A stretch of DNA of 31,266 nucleotides from an uncultured Granulicatella sp. (GCF_938030755.1 NZ_CALHIF010000050.1:1-31266), one strand, 5' to 3'; counted from the first letter of the stretch, positions 15,147-24,354 are shown. Program-made: numbers and translations. The notes: generated by a model from the sequence alone, not told the origin.

Positions 15147-15278
15147 ATGACTTTCAACGCAGAACATTTAACACAAGCTTTTGAATTAATGGCTTTAGGG
15201 ATGGGTGGAGTTTTCCTAGTATTAGGAATTCTATATGCCGTTTCTGCTTTATTATTAAAAGCATTCCCGCCAAAATAA
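15147..15278 (+). CDS. Small OadG-like membrane subunit (43 aa)
   Basis: A short open frame of 43 codons starts MTFNAEHLTQAFELMALGMG and continues with one transmembrane helix before ending KAFPPK. A strong AAAGGAGG site lies 6 nt before the ATG, and the frame fits exactly between oadB and citC (27 nt and 12 nt gaps). The MALGMGGVFLVL segment resembles the N-terminal membrane helix of OadG gamma subunits, which are usually about 80 aa and carry a Pro-rich linker and a cytoplasmic tail. Both of those are missing here. It is easily overlooked because of its size. I infer that it serves as the membrane anchor or assembly factor of the complex. Confidence 0.75.
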   Translation: MTFNAEHLTQAFELMALGMGGVFLVLGILYAVSALLLKAFPPK

Positions 15279-15290
15279 GGAGACTGTTCC

Positions 15291-16301
15291 ATGGAAAATT
15301 TCATTCTCAAACGCTTATGGCTCGACCGCGATAAGAAAGCTCGCCAAGATTGGGAATGGTTAATGGATCAAGCTAACCTTGGCAAGACGGAACAAGTTGA
15401 TTACACAATTGCAATTTATCATCATTCTGGTGATATTGCAGCGACGGGTTCTTTAGACCGCAACATTTTAAAATGTTTAGTGGTTTGTAAAAAGTATCAA
15501 TCAGAAAATCTGTTAACGCATCTCGTGATGGCACTCTTAGATGAAATAAGAGAACGTTCTTATACCAATAGTTTTGTCTACACAAAGCCAAAGAACATTG
15601 TCTTCTTTAAATCTCTGGGCTACCACGTAGTTGCTGAGACAGAAAACCTTGCCTTTTTAGAACAAGGCATCCCTTCCTTTAGTGATTACTTAAAATTACT
15701 AAAAGAACATTTCGTAGAAGGAAGTAGCAATAGTGCCATCGTCATGAATGCCAATCCTTTTACGCTGGGACATCAATACTTGGTAGAAACGGCTGCGAGT
15801 CAGTCGAGTCACCTCTACGTGTTCGTTGTTTCCGAGGACCGTTCGTTCTTTCATACGAACGACCGAATGGAAATGGTAAAACGTGGGGTGAGTCACCTGC
15901 CGAATGTAACGGTGCTCCCAACGAGAGACTACATGGTCTCAAGCGCTACTTTCCCATCCTACTTCTTGAAAGAGAAGGCGGATTTGGAAGTAGCAAAAGT
16001 TCAAGCAACATTGGATGCAACACTCTTCTTAGAAAACATTGTTCCAACGTTACAATTGACCAAACGTTTTGTTGGTCAAGAACCACTCTCCCCAGTCACC
16101 TCCGTTTATAATGACGCGCTAAGAGCTGCTTTTGGCAAGGACTTAGAATTAGTCATTATAGGTCGGCTTTCTGTCCGAGAGGAAGTGGTGAGTGCGACGC
16201 GGGTGCGCGCTGCCATTCAAGACAAAAACGTAGATGAGTTGAAACAGCTCGTTCCAGCAACTACGTATCATTATTTAGAAGAAAAACATTTCATTGGTTA
16301 A
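15291..16301 (+). CDS. citC: [Citrate (pro-3S)-lyase] ligase CitC
   Basis: This 336-aa protein activates citrate lyase by acetylating the thiol of the prosthetic group on CitD with acetate and ATP. The N-terminal third is GNAT-like (about 25-125). The C-terminal part is a cytidylyltransferase-like domain with the HxGH-type motif NANPFTLGHQYLVE (about 153-166) and the C-terminal VSATRVRAAI. AAGGAG precedes the ATG. It is 12 nt after the small OadG-like gene. Confidence 0.94.
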   Translation: MENFILKRLWLDRDKKARQDWEWLMDQANLGKTEQVDYTIAIYHHSGDIAATGSLDRNILKCLVVCKKYQSENLLTHLVMALLDEIRERSYTNSFVYTKPKNIVFFKSLGYHVVAETENLAFLEQGIPSFSDYLKLLKEHFVEGSSNSAIVMNANPFTLGHQYLVETAASQSSHLYVFVVSEDRSFFHTNDRMEMVKRGVSHLPNVTVLPTRDYMVSSATFPSYFLKEKADLEVAKVQATLDATLFLENIVPTLQLTKRFVGQEPLSPVTSVYNDALRAAFGKDLELVIIGRLSVREEVVSATRVRAAIQDKNVDELKQLVPATTYHYLEEKHFIG

Positions 16302-16328
16302 AATCCAAAAGAAAAGGTGGAAACAATA

Positions 16329-16637
16329 ATGGAAATTAAAAAAAGTGCAGTAGTCGGCACTTTGGAATCAAGTGACATTATGATTACTTTAAATCCAAGT
16401 ACCGCTGGTCGAATCGACATTCAATTAGAAAGTAGTGTCGAAAAACAATTCGGAAATCAAATCCGTCGTGTGATTGAAGAAACTTTAAAACAATTAGGCG
16501 TTACTTCAGCAGAAGTCATCGCAGTTGATAAAGGGGCTTTAGATTGCACAATCCAAGCTCGTACAGTGACAGTTGTTCACCGTGCAGCAGATGTGGAAAA
16601 CTACGACTGGAAGGAGATCGACTCATGGAACGCTTAA
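16329..16637 (+). CDS. citD: Citrate lyase acyl carrier protein (gamma subunit) CitD
   Basis: This 102-aa acyl carrier subunit carries the 2'-(5''-phosphoribosyl)-3'-dephospho-CoA group. The attachment serine is Ser14 in GTLESSD, at the same place as in Klebsiella CitD. DKGALDC lies near residue 70. The ATG at 16329 is chosen because AAGGTGG (about 16315-16320) is correctly spaced for it and the GTG at 16317 lies inside that site. The 3' end overlaps citE by 13 bp. Confidence 0.94.
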   Translation: MEIKKSAVVGTLESSDIMITLNPSTAGRIDIQLESSVEKQFGNQIRRVIEETLKQLGVTSAEVIAVDKGALDCTIQARTVTVVHRAADVENYDWKEIDSWNA

Positions 16638-17512
16638 GAAGAACAATGATGTTCGTACCTGGTTCAAACGCAGCAATGTTGCGTGACGCTCCACTTTACG
16701 GCGCAGACTCAATTATGTTTGACTTAGAAGATGCTGTTTCTTTAAAAGAGAAAGACTCAGCTCGTGTATTAGTACATTTCGCTTTAAAAACTTTTGACTA
16801 CAGCAATGTAGAAACAGTTGTACGTATCAATGGTTTAGATACAACAGGTGCTTTAGATATTGAAGCAGTTGTACTTGCTGGTGTTAACGTGGTTCGTTTA
16901 CCAAAAACAGAAACAGCTCAAGATATCGTAGACGTGGATGAAATCATCACTCGCGTTGAACGTGAAAACAACATCCCAGTAGGTCGCACTAAAATGATGG
17001 CTGCGATTGAATCTGCTGAAGGTGTGTTAAACGCTCGCGAAATCGCTAAAGCAAGTGACCGTTTAATCGGTATCGCTTTAGGTGCTGAAGACTACGTAAC
17101 AAACATGAAAACTCGTCGTTACCCTGATGGACAAGAGTTATTCTTCGCTCGTAGCATGATTTTACATGCAGCTCGTGCTGCAGGAATCGCTGCAATCGAT
17201 ACTGTTTACTCTAACGTAGACAACATGGATGGATTCCGTGAAGAAGTAGAACGCATCAAACAATTAGGTTTCGATGGAAAATCTGTTATTAATCCTCGTC
17301 AAATTCCTGTGGTTAATAAAGTTTATGCACCAACAGAAAAAGAAATTCAAAACGCTAAAGAAGTTATTTGGGGAATTCGTGAAGCTGAAGCTAAAGGTTC
17401 AGGTGTTATCTCAGTTAACGGTAAAATGGTCGATAAACCAATCGTGGAACGTGCTGAGCGCGTAATCGCATTGGCGAAAGCGGCTGGATTGATTAGCGAG
17501 GAGGAAATTTAA
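16625..17512 (+). CDS. citE: Citrate lyase beta subunit (citryl-CoA lyase) CitE
   Basis: This 295-aa TIM-barrel enzyme of the HpcH/HpaI family cleaves citryl-ACP to oxaloacetate and acetyl-ACP. Motifs are FVPGSNAAML (about 10-19), DLEDAV (about 36-41), VRINGLDT (about 68-75), AAIESAEGVL (about 127) and the metal region GAEDYV. The frame is open upstream, but the ATG at 16625 has AAGGAG 8 nt before it and gives the usual length. It overlaps citD by 13 bp and ends 1 nt before citF. Confidence 0.96.
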   Translation: MERLRRTMMFVPGSNAAMLRDAPLYGADSIMFDLEDAVSLKEKDSARVLVHFALKTFDYSNVETVVRINGLDTTGALDIEAVVLAGVNVVRLPKTETAQDIVDVDEIITRVERENNIPVGRTKMMAAIESAEGVLNAREIAKASDRLIGIALGAEDYVTNMKTRRYPDGQELFFARSMILHAARAAGIAAIDTVYSNVDNMDGFREEVERIKQLGFDGKSVINPRQIPVVNKVYAPTEKEIQNAKEVIWGIREAEAKGSGVISVNGKMVDKPIVERAERVIALAKAAGLISEEEI

Positions 17513-17513
17513 G

Positions 17514-19046
17514 ATGGTATTAAATAAAGCTGGACGTGAAATTCCACAAGAATATGCAGATCAATATGGGGTATACGAAGGTGAGTTAGCTCGCATTAAA
17601 CCTTATGAAGCAGCTAGCCGTAAAATCAAACCTGTTGAGCCTCGTCAAGAAAAATTATTAGGTAGCATTCGTGAAGCTATTGAAAAAACTGGCTTAAAAG
17701 ATGGCATGACAATCTCATTCCACCACCACTTCCGTGAAGGGGACTATGTGATTAACATGGTTATGGATGAAATTGCAAAAATGGGTATTAAAAACCTATC
17801 AATCGCGCCTTCTTCAATCGCGAACGTACATGAATCATTAATTGAACACATCAAAAACGGTGTCATTACAAACATCACTTCATCTGGTTTACGTGATAAA
17901 TTAGGGGCAGCCATCTCTAGCGGTATCATGGAAAACCCAGTTGTGATTCGTTCACACGGTGGACGTGCTCGTGCAATCACTGCGGGAGACATCCACATCG
18001 ACGTTGCCTTTCTTGGAGCTCCAAGTTCTGACGAGTACGGTAACATCAACGGTACAAAAGGGAAAGCAACTTGCGGTTCTTTAGGATACGCAATGATCGA
18101 CGCTAAATACGCTGACCAAGTAGTTGCGATTACAGATAGTCTTGTACCTTATCCAAATACTCCAATCAGCATTCCACAAACAGACGTGGACTACGTGGTT
18201 GTAGTAGATGAAATCGGAGATCCTAAAGGGATTGCCAAAGGGGCAACTCGTTTCACGAAAAACCCTAAAGAATTATTAATCGCAGAATACGCTTCTAAAG
18301 TGATCACTGGTTCTCCATATTATAAAGAAGGATTCTCATTCCAAACGGGTACAGGTGGAGCTTCTCTTGCTGCAACTCGTTTCATCCGTGAAGCAATGAT
18401 TAAAGACGGCATCAAAGCAAGCTTTGTACTTGGTGGTATTACAAACTCAATGTGCGAATTGTTAGAAGAAGGTTTAGTTGAGAAAGTCATCGACGTTCAA
18501 GATTTCGACCACCCATCAGCAATTTCACTTGCAAACAATGCAAACCACTATGAAATTGACGCAAGCATGTACGCAAACCCATTATCTAAAGGTTCAGTGA
18601 TTAACCGTTTAGACGTTGCAATTCTTTCTGCTTTAGAAGTAGATACAGACTTCAACGTAAACGTAATGACAGGTTCTGACGGAGTTATCCGTGGAGCTTC
18701 AGGTGGTCACTGTGATACAGCCTTTGCTTCAAAAATGTCAATGGTAATCAGCCCATTAGTACGTGGACGCATCCCTACATTCGTAGAATCAGTAAATACT
18801 GTGATTACTCCTGGTACAAGTGTGGACGTGGTGGTTACTGAAATCGGTATTGCCATCAACCCTAACCGTCAAGACTTAATTGAACACTTCAAAGGGTTAG
18901 ACGTACCTCAATACACAATCAAAGAATTACAAGAAAAAGCATATAGCATCGTTGGAAACCCAGAACCAATTCAATATGGTGACAAAGTGGTTGCGGTCAT
19001 CGAATACCGTGATGGAAGCATCATCGACGTTGTTCGCAATGTTTAA
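17514..19046 (+). CDS. citF: Citrate lyase alpha subunit (citrate CoA-transferase) CitF
   Basis: This 510-aa CoA-transferase-like subunit exchanges acetyl for citryl on the carrier protein. The family segments HHHFREGDYVIN (about 66-77), GVITNITSSGLRDKLG (about 115-130) and TGTGGASLAATRF (about 279-291) are present. The length is as expected. AGGAGG stands 8 nt upstream, at the end of citE. Its stop overlaps the start of citX. Confidence 0.96.
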   Translation: MVLNKAGREIPQEYADQYGVYEGELARIKPYEAASRKIKPVEPRQEKLLGSIREAIEKTGLKDGMTISFHHHFREGDYVINMVMDEIAKMGIKNLSIAPSSIANVHESLIEHIKNGVITNITSSGLRDKLGAAISSGIMENPVVIRSHGGRARAITAGDIHIDVAFLGAPSSDEYGNINGTKGKATCGSLGYAMIDAKYADQVVAITDSLVPYPNTPISIPQTDVDYVVVVDEIGDPKGIAKGATRFTKNPKELLIAEYASKVITGSPYYKEGFSFQTGTGGASLAATRFIREAMIKDGIKASFVLGGITNSMCELLEEGLVEKVIDVQDFDHPSAISLANNANHYEIDASMYANPLSKGSVINRLDVAILSALEVDTDFNVNVMTGSDGVIRGASGGHCDTAFASKMSMVISPLVRGRIPTFVESVNTVITPGTSVDVVVTEIGIAINPNRQDLIEHFKGLDVPQYTIKELQEKAYSIVGNPEPIQYGDKVVAVIEYRDGSIIDVVRNV

Positions 19047-19590
19047 TTCTTTGTTTGACGGAGCACCGGTGGATATCATGCAAATGCTTGATGCCAGAGA
19101 AAGACGTGCTCATACCCAAGAACAATTACTAGAACAATTTAACCCGTGTGTACTCGTGTCCATCACACTCAATATTCCAGGTCCTGTTAAAAATTCAGAG
19201 GCGATTACAACCGTCTTCGCCTCTGTGATTTCTGAATTAGATGAGGCATTACTGCCTTTTGAGTGCCTTCACCAAGAAGACTTCTCGCTTCCAACAGGCA
19301 TGGAATTTTACCGAGTTCTTCGCGCAGATGCACTTGATGTAAAGCGCGCTTGTACGAAGTTTGAAGAAGGACACCCACTCGGACGATTACTGGATATCGA
19401 TGTCGTGGAAATGGCCGGAGAAACACCAACTCCAATTTCCAGGACAGCGCTTGGAATGCCTCCAAGATGTTGTTTTATCTGCAATGAGGAAGCAAAAGTG
19501 TGCGCCCGTTCTAGACGACACACGGTCCTAGAGATGCAAGAGCATATCGCTCGTATGATTGCAGAATATACATCGACCCAAAGACTTTAA
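19039..19590 (+). CDS. citX: Apo-citrate lyase phosphoribosyl-dephospho-CoA transferase CitX
   Basis: This protein of about 183 aa attaches the prosthetic group made by CitG to the serine of CitD. Family features are LDARERRA (about 16-23), HPLGRLLDIDV (about 111-121) and the Cys-rich PPRCCFICNEEAKVCARSRRH (starting about residue 140). The ATG at 19039 overlaps the last 8 bases of citF and has no strong ribosome-binding site, so coupling to citF translation is likely. The frame is open further upstream inside citF, but that part has no family similarity. Confidence 0.88.
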   Translation: MFNSLFDGAPVDIMQMLDARERRAHTQEQLLEQFNPCVLVSITLNIPGPVKNSEAITTVFASVISELDEALLPFECLHQEDFSLPTGMEFYRVLRADALDVKRACTKFEEGHPLGRLLDIDVVEMAGETPTPISRTALGMPPRCCFICNEEAKVCARSRRHTVLEMQEHIARMIAEYTSTQRL

Positions 19591-19604
19591 GAAAGGAAGA
19601 TATT

Positions 19605-20999
19605 ATGAGCAAAATTATCCGTTTAACTGAAACGGTTTTGCGTGACGGACAACAAAGTCAAATCGCGACTCGTATGTCAACTGAAGATATGTTACCAATC
19701 TTGGAAACATTAGATCAAGCTGGCTTCCATGCGTTAGAAGTATGGGGAGGAGCAACTTTTGACTCTTGTATTCGTTTCTTGAATGAAGACCCATGGGAAC
19801 GTCTACGTCAAATTCGTGCAGCAGTGAAAGATACAAAGTTGCAAATGTTATTACGTGGACAAAACCTATTAGGATACCGTAACTATGCTGATGATGTGGT
19901 TCGTTTATTCGTAGAAAAATCTGTACAAAACGGAATCGACATTATTCGTGTATTCGATGCTTTAAACGATGTTCGTAACATGAAGACATCCATCGAAGCA
20001 ACAAAATTAGCAGGCGGACACTGCCAAACAGCAATCTCTTACACAACAAGTCCAGTTCACACTGTAGACTACTATGTTGATTTAGTAGGACGCATGGCAG
20101 AATTCGGTGCAGACTCAATCTGTATTAAAGACATGGCTGGGGTATTAACACCTCAAACAGGTTACGAATTAGTAAGCCGTATTAAAGAAAAAACTGATCT
20201 TCCTTTAGAAGTTCACACGCATGCTACAAGTGGTATTTCTGAAATGACTTACTTAAAAGTAGCTGAAGCAGGCGCAGATATTATCGACACTTGCTTATCA
20301 TCATTCTCTGGTGGTACAAGTCAACCTGCAACTGAATCTATGGTCTTATCTTTAGAAGAATTAGGATTTAATACTGGCGTGGACATGAAGAAAGTGGAAG
20401 AAGCAACAGCTTACTTCAACGGCATTCGTGATAAATTCCGTGCAGAAGGTATCTTAAACCCTAAAGTAAAAGATACAGAACCAAAAACATTAATTTATCA
20501 AGTACCTGGTGGAATGTTATCTAACCTATTAAGCCAATTAACAGAACAAGGCTTAGCGGACAAATACGACGAAGTATTAGCTGAAGTGCCTAAAGTACGT
20601 GCGGACTTAGGTTACCCACCACTTGTAACGCCATTATCACAAATGCTTGGAACACAAGCGGTAATGAACGTGATTTCAGGCGAACGTTTCAAACTCGTTC
20701 CAAAAGAAATCAAAGACTATGTTTTAGGATTATATGGACAAGCTCCAGCAGAAATTAATCCTGAAGTGAAAGAAAAAATTATTGGAGATGCAGAAGTTGT
20801 GACGGTTCGTCCAGCTGACTTAATCGAAGATCAATTACCCGAAATTCGTGAAGAGATTAAAGAGTACGCTAAATCTGATGAAGATGTATTAATGTACGCA
20901 CTCTTCCCACAACAAGCAAAAGACTTCTTAGGCCGTCGTGAAGATCCATTCTACGATGTACCATTACAAACAGTAGAAGTGACTCTAGACTTAAAATAG
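19605..20999 (+). CDS. oadA: Oxaloacetate decarboxylase alpha subunit OadA (carboxyltransferase)
   Basis: This 464-aa protein is the DRE-TIM carboxyltransferase that moves the carboxyl group of oxaloacetate to biotin. It shows LRDGQQS (about 13-19), the KDMAG motif with the carboxylated lysine region (about 182), the metal-binding VHTHATSG (about 205) and the conserved C-terminal PLVTPLSQMLGTQAVMNV. It ends without a biotinyl domain, which is supplied by OadD. AAAGGAAG precedes the ATG. It is the last gene of the operon and is followed by a strong terminator. No citM-type soluble decarboxylase gene follows, unlike in E. faecalis. Confidence 0.96.
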   Translation: MSKIIRLTETVLRDGQQSQIATRMSTEDMLPILETLDQAGFHALEVWGGATFDSCIRFLNEDPWERLRQIRAAVKDTKLQMLLRGQNLLGYRNYADDVVRLFVEKSVQNGIDIIRVFDALNDVRNMKTSIEATKLAGGHCQTAISYTTSPVHTVDYYVDLVGRMAEFGADSICIKDMAGVLTPQTGYELVSRIKEKTDLPLEVHTHATSGISEMTYLKVAEAGADIIDTCLSSFSGGTSQPATESMVLSLEELGFNTGVDMKKVEEATAYFNGIRDKFRAEGILNPKVKDTEPKTLIYQVPGGMLSNLLSQLTEQGLADKYDEVLAEVPKVRADLGYPPLVTPLSQMLGTQAVMNVISGERFKLVPKEIKDYVLGLYGQAPAEINPEVKEKIIGDAEVVTVRPADLIEDQLPEIREEIKEYAKSDEDVLMYALFPQQAKDFLGRREDPFYDVPLQTVEVTLDLK

Positions 21000-21008
21000 T
21001 TTTGCTAG

Positions 21009-21055
21009 AAAGCTGAAAAGCTAGGCCTCGTAGCCTGGCTTTTCAGCTTTTTGTG
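21009..21055 (+). terminator. Terminator of the oad-cit operon
   Basis: A 13-bp perfect stem (21009-21021 with 21038-21050), with further inner pairing (CTAGGC with GCCTGG), is followed by T residues. Confidence 0.92.
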
Positions 21056-21067
21056 TGCTTTAAACTG

Positions 21068-21076
21068 TGCTATAAT
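21068..21076 (+). promoter_or_regulatory. Promoter of cysE-cysS-mrnC-rlmB-rae1
   Basis: TGCTATAAT is a perfect extended -10 element just after the terminator of the citrate operon, 33 nt before the cysE start. No clear -35 and no T-box leader are seen. Confidence 0.65.
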
Positions 21077-21108
21077 GAGGAGAAAGACAATGCAGAGGAA
21101 GTGAAGGA

Positions 21109-21669
21109 ATGGGACGTTTTAAGGAAGATATGGCAACATATAAAAAGAATGATCCGGCTGCTAGAAGTAGCTTGGAAATCGTCTTGACGTACCCAGGATA
21201 TCACGCAACGGTCTTACACCGCGTCGCGCATTGGTTCTATACAAAGGCAAAACTGAGACTGCTTGCTCGAATGGTCAGCGGCTTTAGTAGGTTCCTCACG
21301 GGAATTGAGATTCATCCAGGAGCTACGATTGGACGCAGATTTTTTATTGACCATGGCATGGGTATTGTGATTGGAGAAACATCCATTATCGGAGACGATG
21401 TCAAGATGTTCCACGCGGTAACCTTAGGCGGATCCGGGAAAGATACTGGGAAACGCCATCCGACCATCGAAAACGGTGTGCTTTTATCGGCGCATTCGCA
21501 AGTCATTGGACCTGTAACGGTTGGAGAATATGCCAAAATTGGAGCAGCGGCAGTTGTTCTAGACGATATTCCACCGCATACGACGGCGGTAGGACTACCA
21601 GCGCGAGTGGTTCGCGTCCATACACCAGAAGAGATTGAAAGAGATACGACTATCGGAGGAAACTTATGA
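21109..21669 (+). CDS. cysE: Serine O-acetyltransferase CysE
   Basis: This 186-aa enzyme makes O-acetylserine from serine and acetyl-CoA, the first step of cysteine synthesis. The N-terminal helical part is the short type. The left-handed beta-helix of hexapeptide repeats (about 65-165) contains IDHGMGIVIGET, with the catalytic Asp-His pair, and GGSGKDTGKRHPTI. The stop overlaps the cysS start by 4 bp (ATGA). It is the first gene of the conserved Firmicutes cysE-cysS-mrnC-rlmB-rae1 unit. Confidence 0.95.
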   Translation: MGRFKEDMATYKKNDPAARSSLEIVLTYPGYHATVLHRVAHWFYTKAKLRLLARMVSGFSRFLTGIEIHPGATIGRRFFIDHGMGIVIGETSIIGDDVKMFHAVTLGGSGKDTGKRHPTIENGVLLSAHSQVIGPVTVGEYAKIGAAAVVLDDIPPHTTAVGLPARVVRVHTPEEIERDTTIGGNL

Positions 21670-23075
21670 TTCAAATCTACAATACTTTAACTAGACAAAA
21701 AGAAGCATTTAAACCGATTAAAGAAGGCAAAGTGAGCATGTATGTGTGCGGCCCAACGGTTTATAACTATATTCATATCGGAAATGCACGTAGTACGGTT
21801 TCCTTTGATACAATCCGTCGTTACTTTGAATACCGCGGTTATGACGTGAATCTCGTTTCGAACTTTACGGATGTGGACGATAAAATCATTCGCGTGGCCA
21901 ATGAAACAGGAATGACGGCTGAAGAAGTCTCAAAAAAATATATTGAGGCATTCTTTGAAGATACAAACGCTCTAAACGTAAAAAAGGCGACACTAAATCC
22001 AACAGTTATGAATACAATGGATGACATTATTGCCTTTGTAGCAGAGTTAGTCGATAAAGGCATGGCGTATGAATCAGAAGGCGACGTGTATTTCATCACG
22101 GAGAAGTTCGAAGGGTATGGAAAACTCAGCGACCAACGTATCGAAGACTTACAAATGGGAGCAAGTAATCGTACGGCCTCAGAAGATGATGCGAAGAAAC
22201 GCAACCCGCTAGACTTTGCATTATGGAAGAGCGCAAAACCAAATGAAATTAGCTGGAACTCTCCATGGGGCAAGGGTCGTCCAGGATGGCATATTGAATG
22301 CTCAGTCATGGCGACAAAACACTTAGGAGATACCATCGATATTCATGGTGGTGGACAAGACTTAGCGTTCCCTCACCACGAAAACGAAATCGCGCAAAGT
22401 GAATCCAAAACAGGAAAGAAATTTGCGAACTACTGGATGCACAATGCGTTTGTAACGATGGGTGAAGAGAAAATGAGTAAATCGCTTGGAAACTTCGTGC
22501 TTGTTCATGACTTAATCCAACAGCTCGACCCGCAAGTGCTTCGTTTCTTCTTAGCAAGCGCGCACTACCGTCGTCCATTGAAATTTAGTGAAGCGGCTCT
22601 TCAAGAAGCTGCCGTAAACCTTGAAAAGGTACAAACGACCTTCAAAAATGCACGCTATCGCCTAGATACAGCCGTAGATGCATTGCCAGAAGACGCAGAA
22701 CGCCTAGCGAAATTCGAAGCGATTGAAGCAGACTTCCAAAAAGAAATGGATGATGATTTCAATGCGGCAAACGGTATGACGGTGTTATATCAATGGTTGA
22801 AAGAATGGAATGTGTATTTAGAACAAGAAGTCGTTTCAAAAGCAGTACTCGAAGCACTCCTTGAAAAAGCAGCCGTTCTATTTGGAATCTTTGGAATCGT
22901 GGAAAAACAAGAAGCATTGCTCGATGATGATATTCAAGCCTTAATCGATGAACGTTTAGAAGCGCGTAAGGCGAAGAACTTTGCTCGCAGTGACGAAATT
23001 CGTGATTTACTAAAAGAACAAGGGATTGTATTAGAAGATACTCCACAAGGAACAAGATGGAGAAGAGAAGCATGA
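21666..23075 (+). CDS. cysS: Cysteinyl-tRNA synthetase
   Basis: This 469-aa class I synthetase charges tRNA-Cys. The zinc ligand region YVCGPTVYN is at about 26-34, and the HIGH motif HIGNARSTV follows at about 37-45. Further zinc ligands are in HIECSVMA and the FPHHENE segment (about 205-238), and KMSKSLGNF lies near 265. The start overlaps cysE by 4 bp, and the stop overlaps mrnC by 4 bp. Confidence 0.97.
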   Translation: MIQIYNTLTRQKEAFKPIKEGKVSMYVCGPTVYNYIHIGNARSTVSFDTIRRYFEYRGYDVNLVSNFTDVDDKIIRVANETGMTAEEVSKKYIEAFFEDTNALNVKKATLNPTVMNTMDDIIAFVAELVDKGMAYESEGDVYFITEKFEGYGKLSDQRIEDLQMGASNRTASEDDAKKRNPLDFALWKSAKPNEISWNSPWGKGRPGWHIECSVMATKHLGDTIDIHGGGQDLAFPHHENEIAQSESKTGKKFANYWMHNAFVTMGEEKMSKSLGNFVLVHDLIQQLDPQVLRFFLASAHYRRPLKFSEAALQEAAVNLEKVQTTFKNARYRLDTAVDALPEDAERLAKFEAIEADFQKEMDDDFNAANGMTVLYQWLKEWNVYLEQEVVSKAVLEALLEKAAVLFGIFGIVEKQEALLDDDIQALIDERLEARKAKNFARSDEIRDLLKEQGIVLEDTPQGTRWRREA

Positions 23076-23473
23076 CAGAAAAAAACTGGAAGCTGTTAAA
23101 TGGATTGGCACTCGCCTATATGGGGGACGGGATTTATGAAGTGTATGTCAGAAATCACGTGATGCAAAAAGGGCTCACAAAGCCAAATCAATTACACGCG
23201 ACCGCAACGAAATTTGTTTCAGCAAAAGCGCAAGCACGCTTGATGCAACAAATGCTAGAGCAAGAAAACTTCTTAACGGAAGAAGAATTAGAAATTTACA
23301 AACGAGGACGCAATAGTAAGAGTCATACAGTGGCTAAAAATGCAGACGTTGGGACGTATCGTATTGCGACTGGTTTTGAAGCATTAATGGGTTATTTATA
23401 CTTATCTGGCCAACAAGCGAGATTGGAAGAACTCATCAACTGGTGCTTACAACAAGTGGAAGGTGAACAGTAA
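23072..23473 (+). CDS. mrnC: Mini-ribonuclease III MrnC
   Basis: This 133-aa protein is an RNase III catalytic domain without the dsRNA-binding domain and matures 23S rRNA ends. Acidic catalytic motifs are YMGDGIYEVYVR (about 16-27) and the C-terminal FEALMGYLYL. The ATG at 23072 overlaps the cysS stop (ATGA) and has GGAGAAGAG upstream. An upstream in-frame ATG at 23057 lies inside cysS and is less likely. Confidence 0.94.
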   Translation: MTEKNWKLLNGLALAYMGDGIYEVYVRNHVMQKGLTKPNQLHATATKFVSAKAQARLMQQMLEQENFLTEEELEIYKRGRNSKSHTVAKNADVGTYRIATGFEALMGYLYLSGQQARLEELINWCLQQVEGEQ

Positions 23474-23474
23474 C

Positions 23475-24338
23475 ATGGCACGAAATGAATATGCACCAAA
23501 GAAAAAATCAAGAAACGGAAATCGTTCAGACCGTGGGCGTCCTGAGCGCGGCGAAAAGAAACAACGCCCTGCTCGTGAACACGTAGAACATGAGGGAGTA
23601 CAAGAAGTGGTGGACTTTGTGTTTGGACGCCATGCAGTGGTAGAAGCCTTGCAAACGCCAGACCGCGTGAACCGCGTCTTTATCCAAGAAGGAACTTCTG
23701 GAAGAGATGCCGCAAAAGTCATTGACCTCGCGCGTGAAAAAGGCATTCAAGTTCAAACTGTTCCGAAGACAAAGATTGAAGATTTGGTTGGAAATGCGGT
23801 TCATCAAGGCCTTGTAGCTTCGATTGCAGCCTATGAATACGCCGACTTAGAAGATGTCTTCAAGAAAGCCAAAGAAAAAGGGGAGGATCCATTTATCGTT
23901 ATTCTAGACGGTGTGGAAGATCCTCATAACTTAGGAAGTATTTTACGAACAGCTGATGCAACCGGGGTACACGGCATTATTATTCCAAAACGCCGTTCCG
24001 CTTCACTAACAGCGACCGTTGCCAAAGCATCCACCGGAGCCATCGAACACGTGCCAGTTGTCCGCGTAACGAATTTAACACAGACGATTGAACAATTGAA
24101 GGCTCGTGGCGTATGGGTGTTTGGAACCGACATGAATGGAACGGACTACCGCAAATGGAATACGAAAGGGCCTCTTGCCATTGTGATGGGGAACGAAGGA
24201 AAAGGCGTATCTCGAATTGTAAAAGAAAGCGTCGATGAGATGGTGACGATCCCGATGGTGGGACATGTCCAAAGTCTGAATGCGAGTGTGGCAAGTGCTT
24301 TAATGATGTATGAAGTCTTCCGTAATCGTTCGCTATAG
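23475..24338 (+). CDS. rlmB: 23S rRNA (guanosine-2'-O-)-methyltransferase RlmB (TrmH family)
   Basis: This 287-aa SpoU/TrmH-family methyltransferase is expected to modify 23S rRNA. A basic N-terminal tail (about 1-40) is followed by the L30e-like substrate domain (about 48-120) and the SPOUT domain. The SPOUT motifs are DPHNLGSILRTADATG (about 150-165), IVMGNEGKGVS (about 236) and LNASVASALMMYE. The ATG at 23475 has AAGGTGA 8 nt upstream, and the GTG at 23463 lies inside that site. Confidence 0.94.
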   Translation: MARNEYAPKKKSRNGNRSDRGRPERGEKKQRPAREHVEHEGVQEVVDFVFGRHAVVEALQTPDRVNRVFIQEGTSGRDAAKVIDLAREKGIQVQTVPKTKIEDLVGNAVHQGLVASIAAYEYADLEDVFKKAKEKGEDPFIVILDGVEDPHNLGSILRTADATGVHGIIIPKRRSASLTATVAKASTGAIEHVPVVRVTNLTQTIEQLKARGVWVFGTDMNGTDYRKWNTKGPLAIVMGNEGKGVSRIVKESVDEMVTIPMVGHVQSLNASVASALMMYEVFRNRSL

Positions 24339-24354
24339 AAACGGAGGGAGCAGG

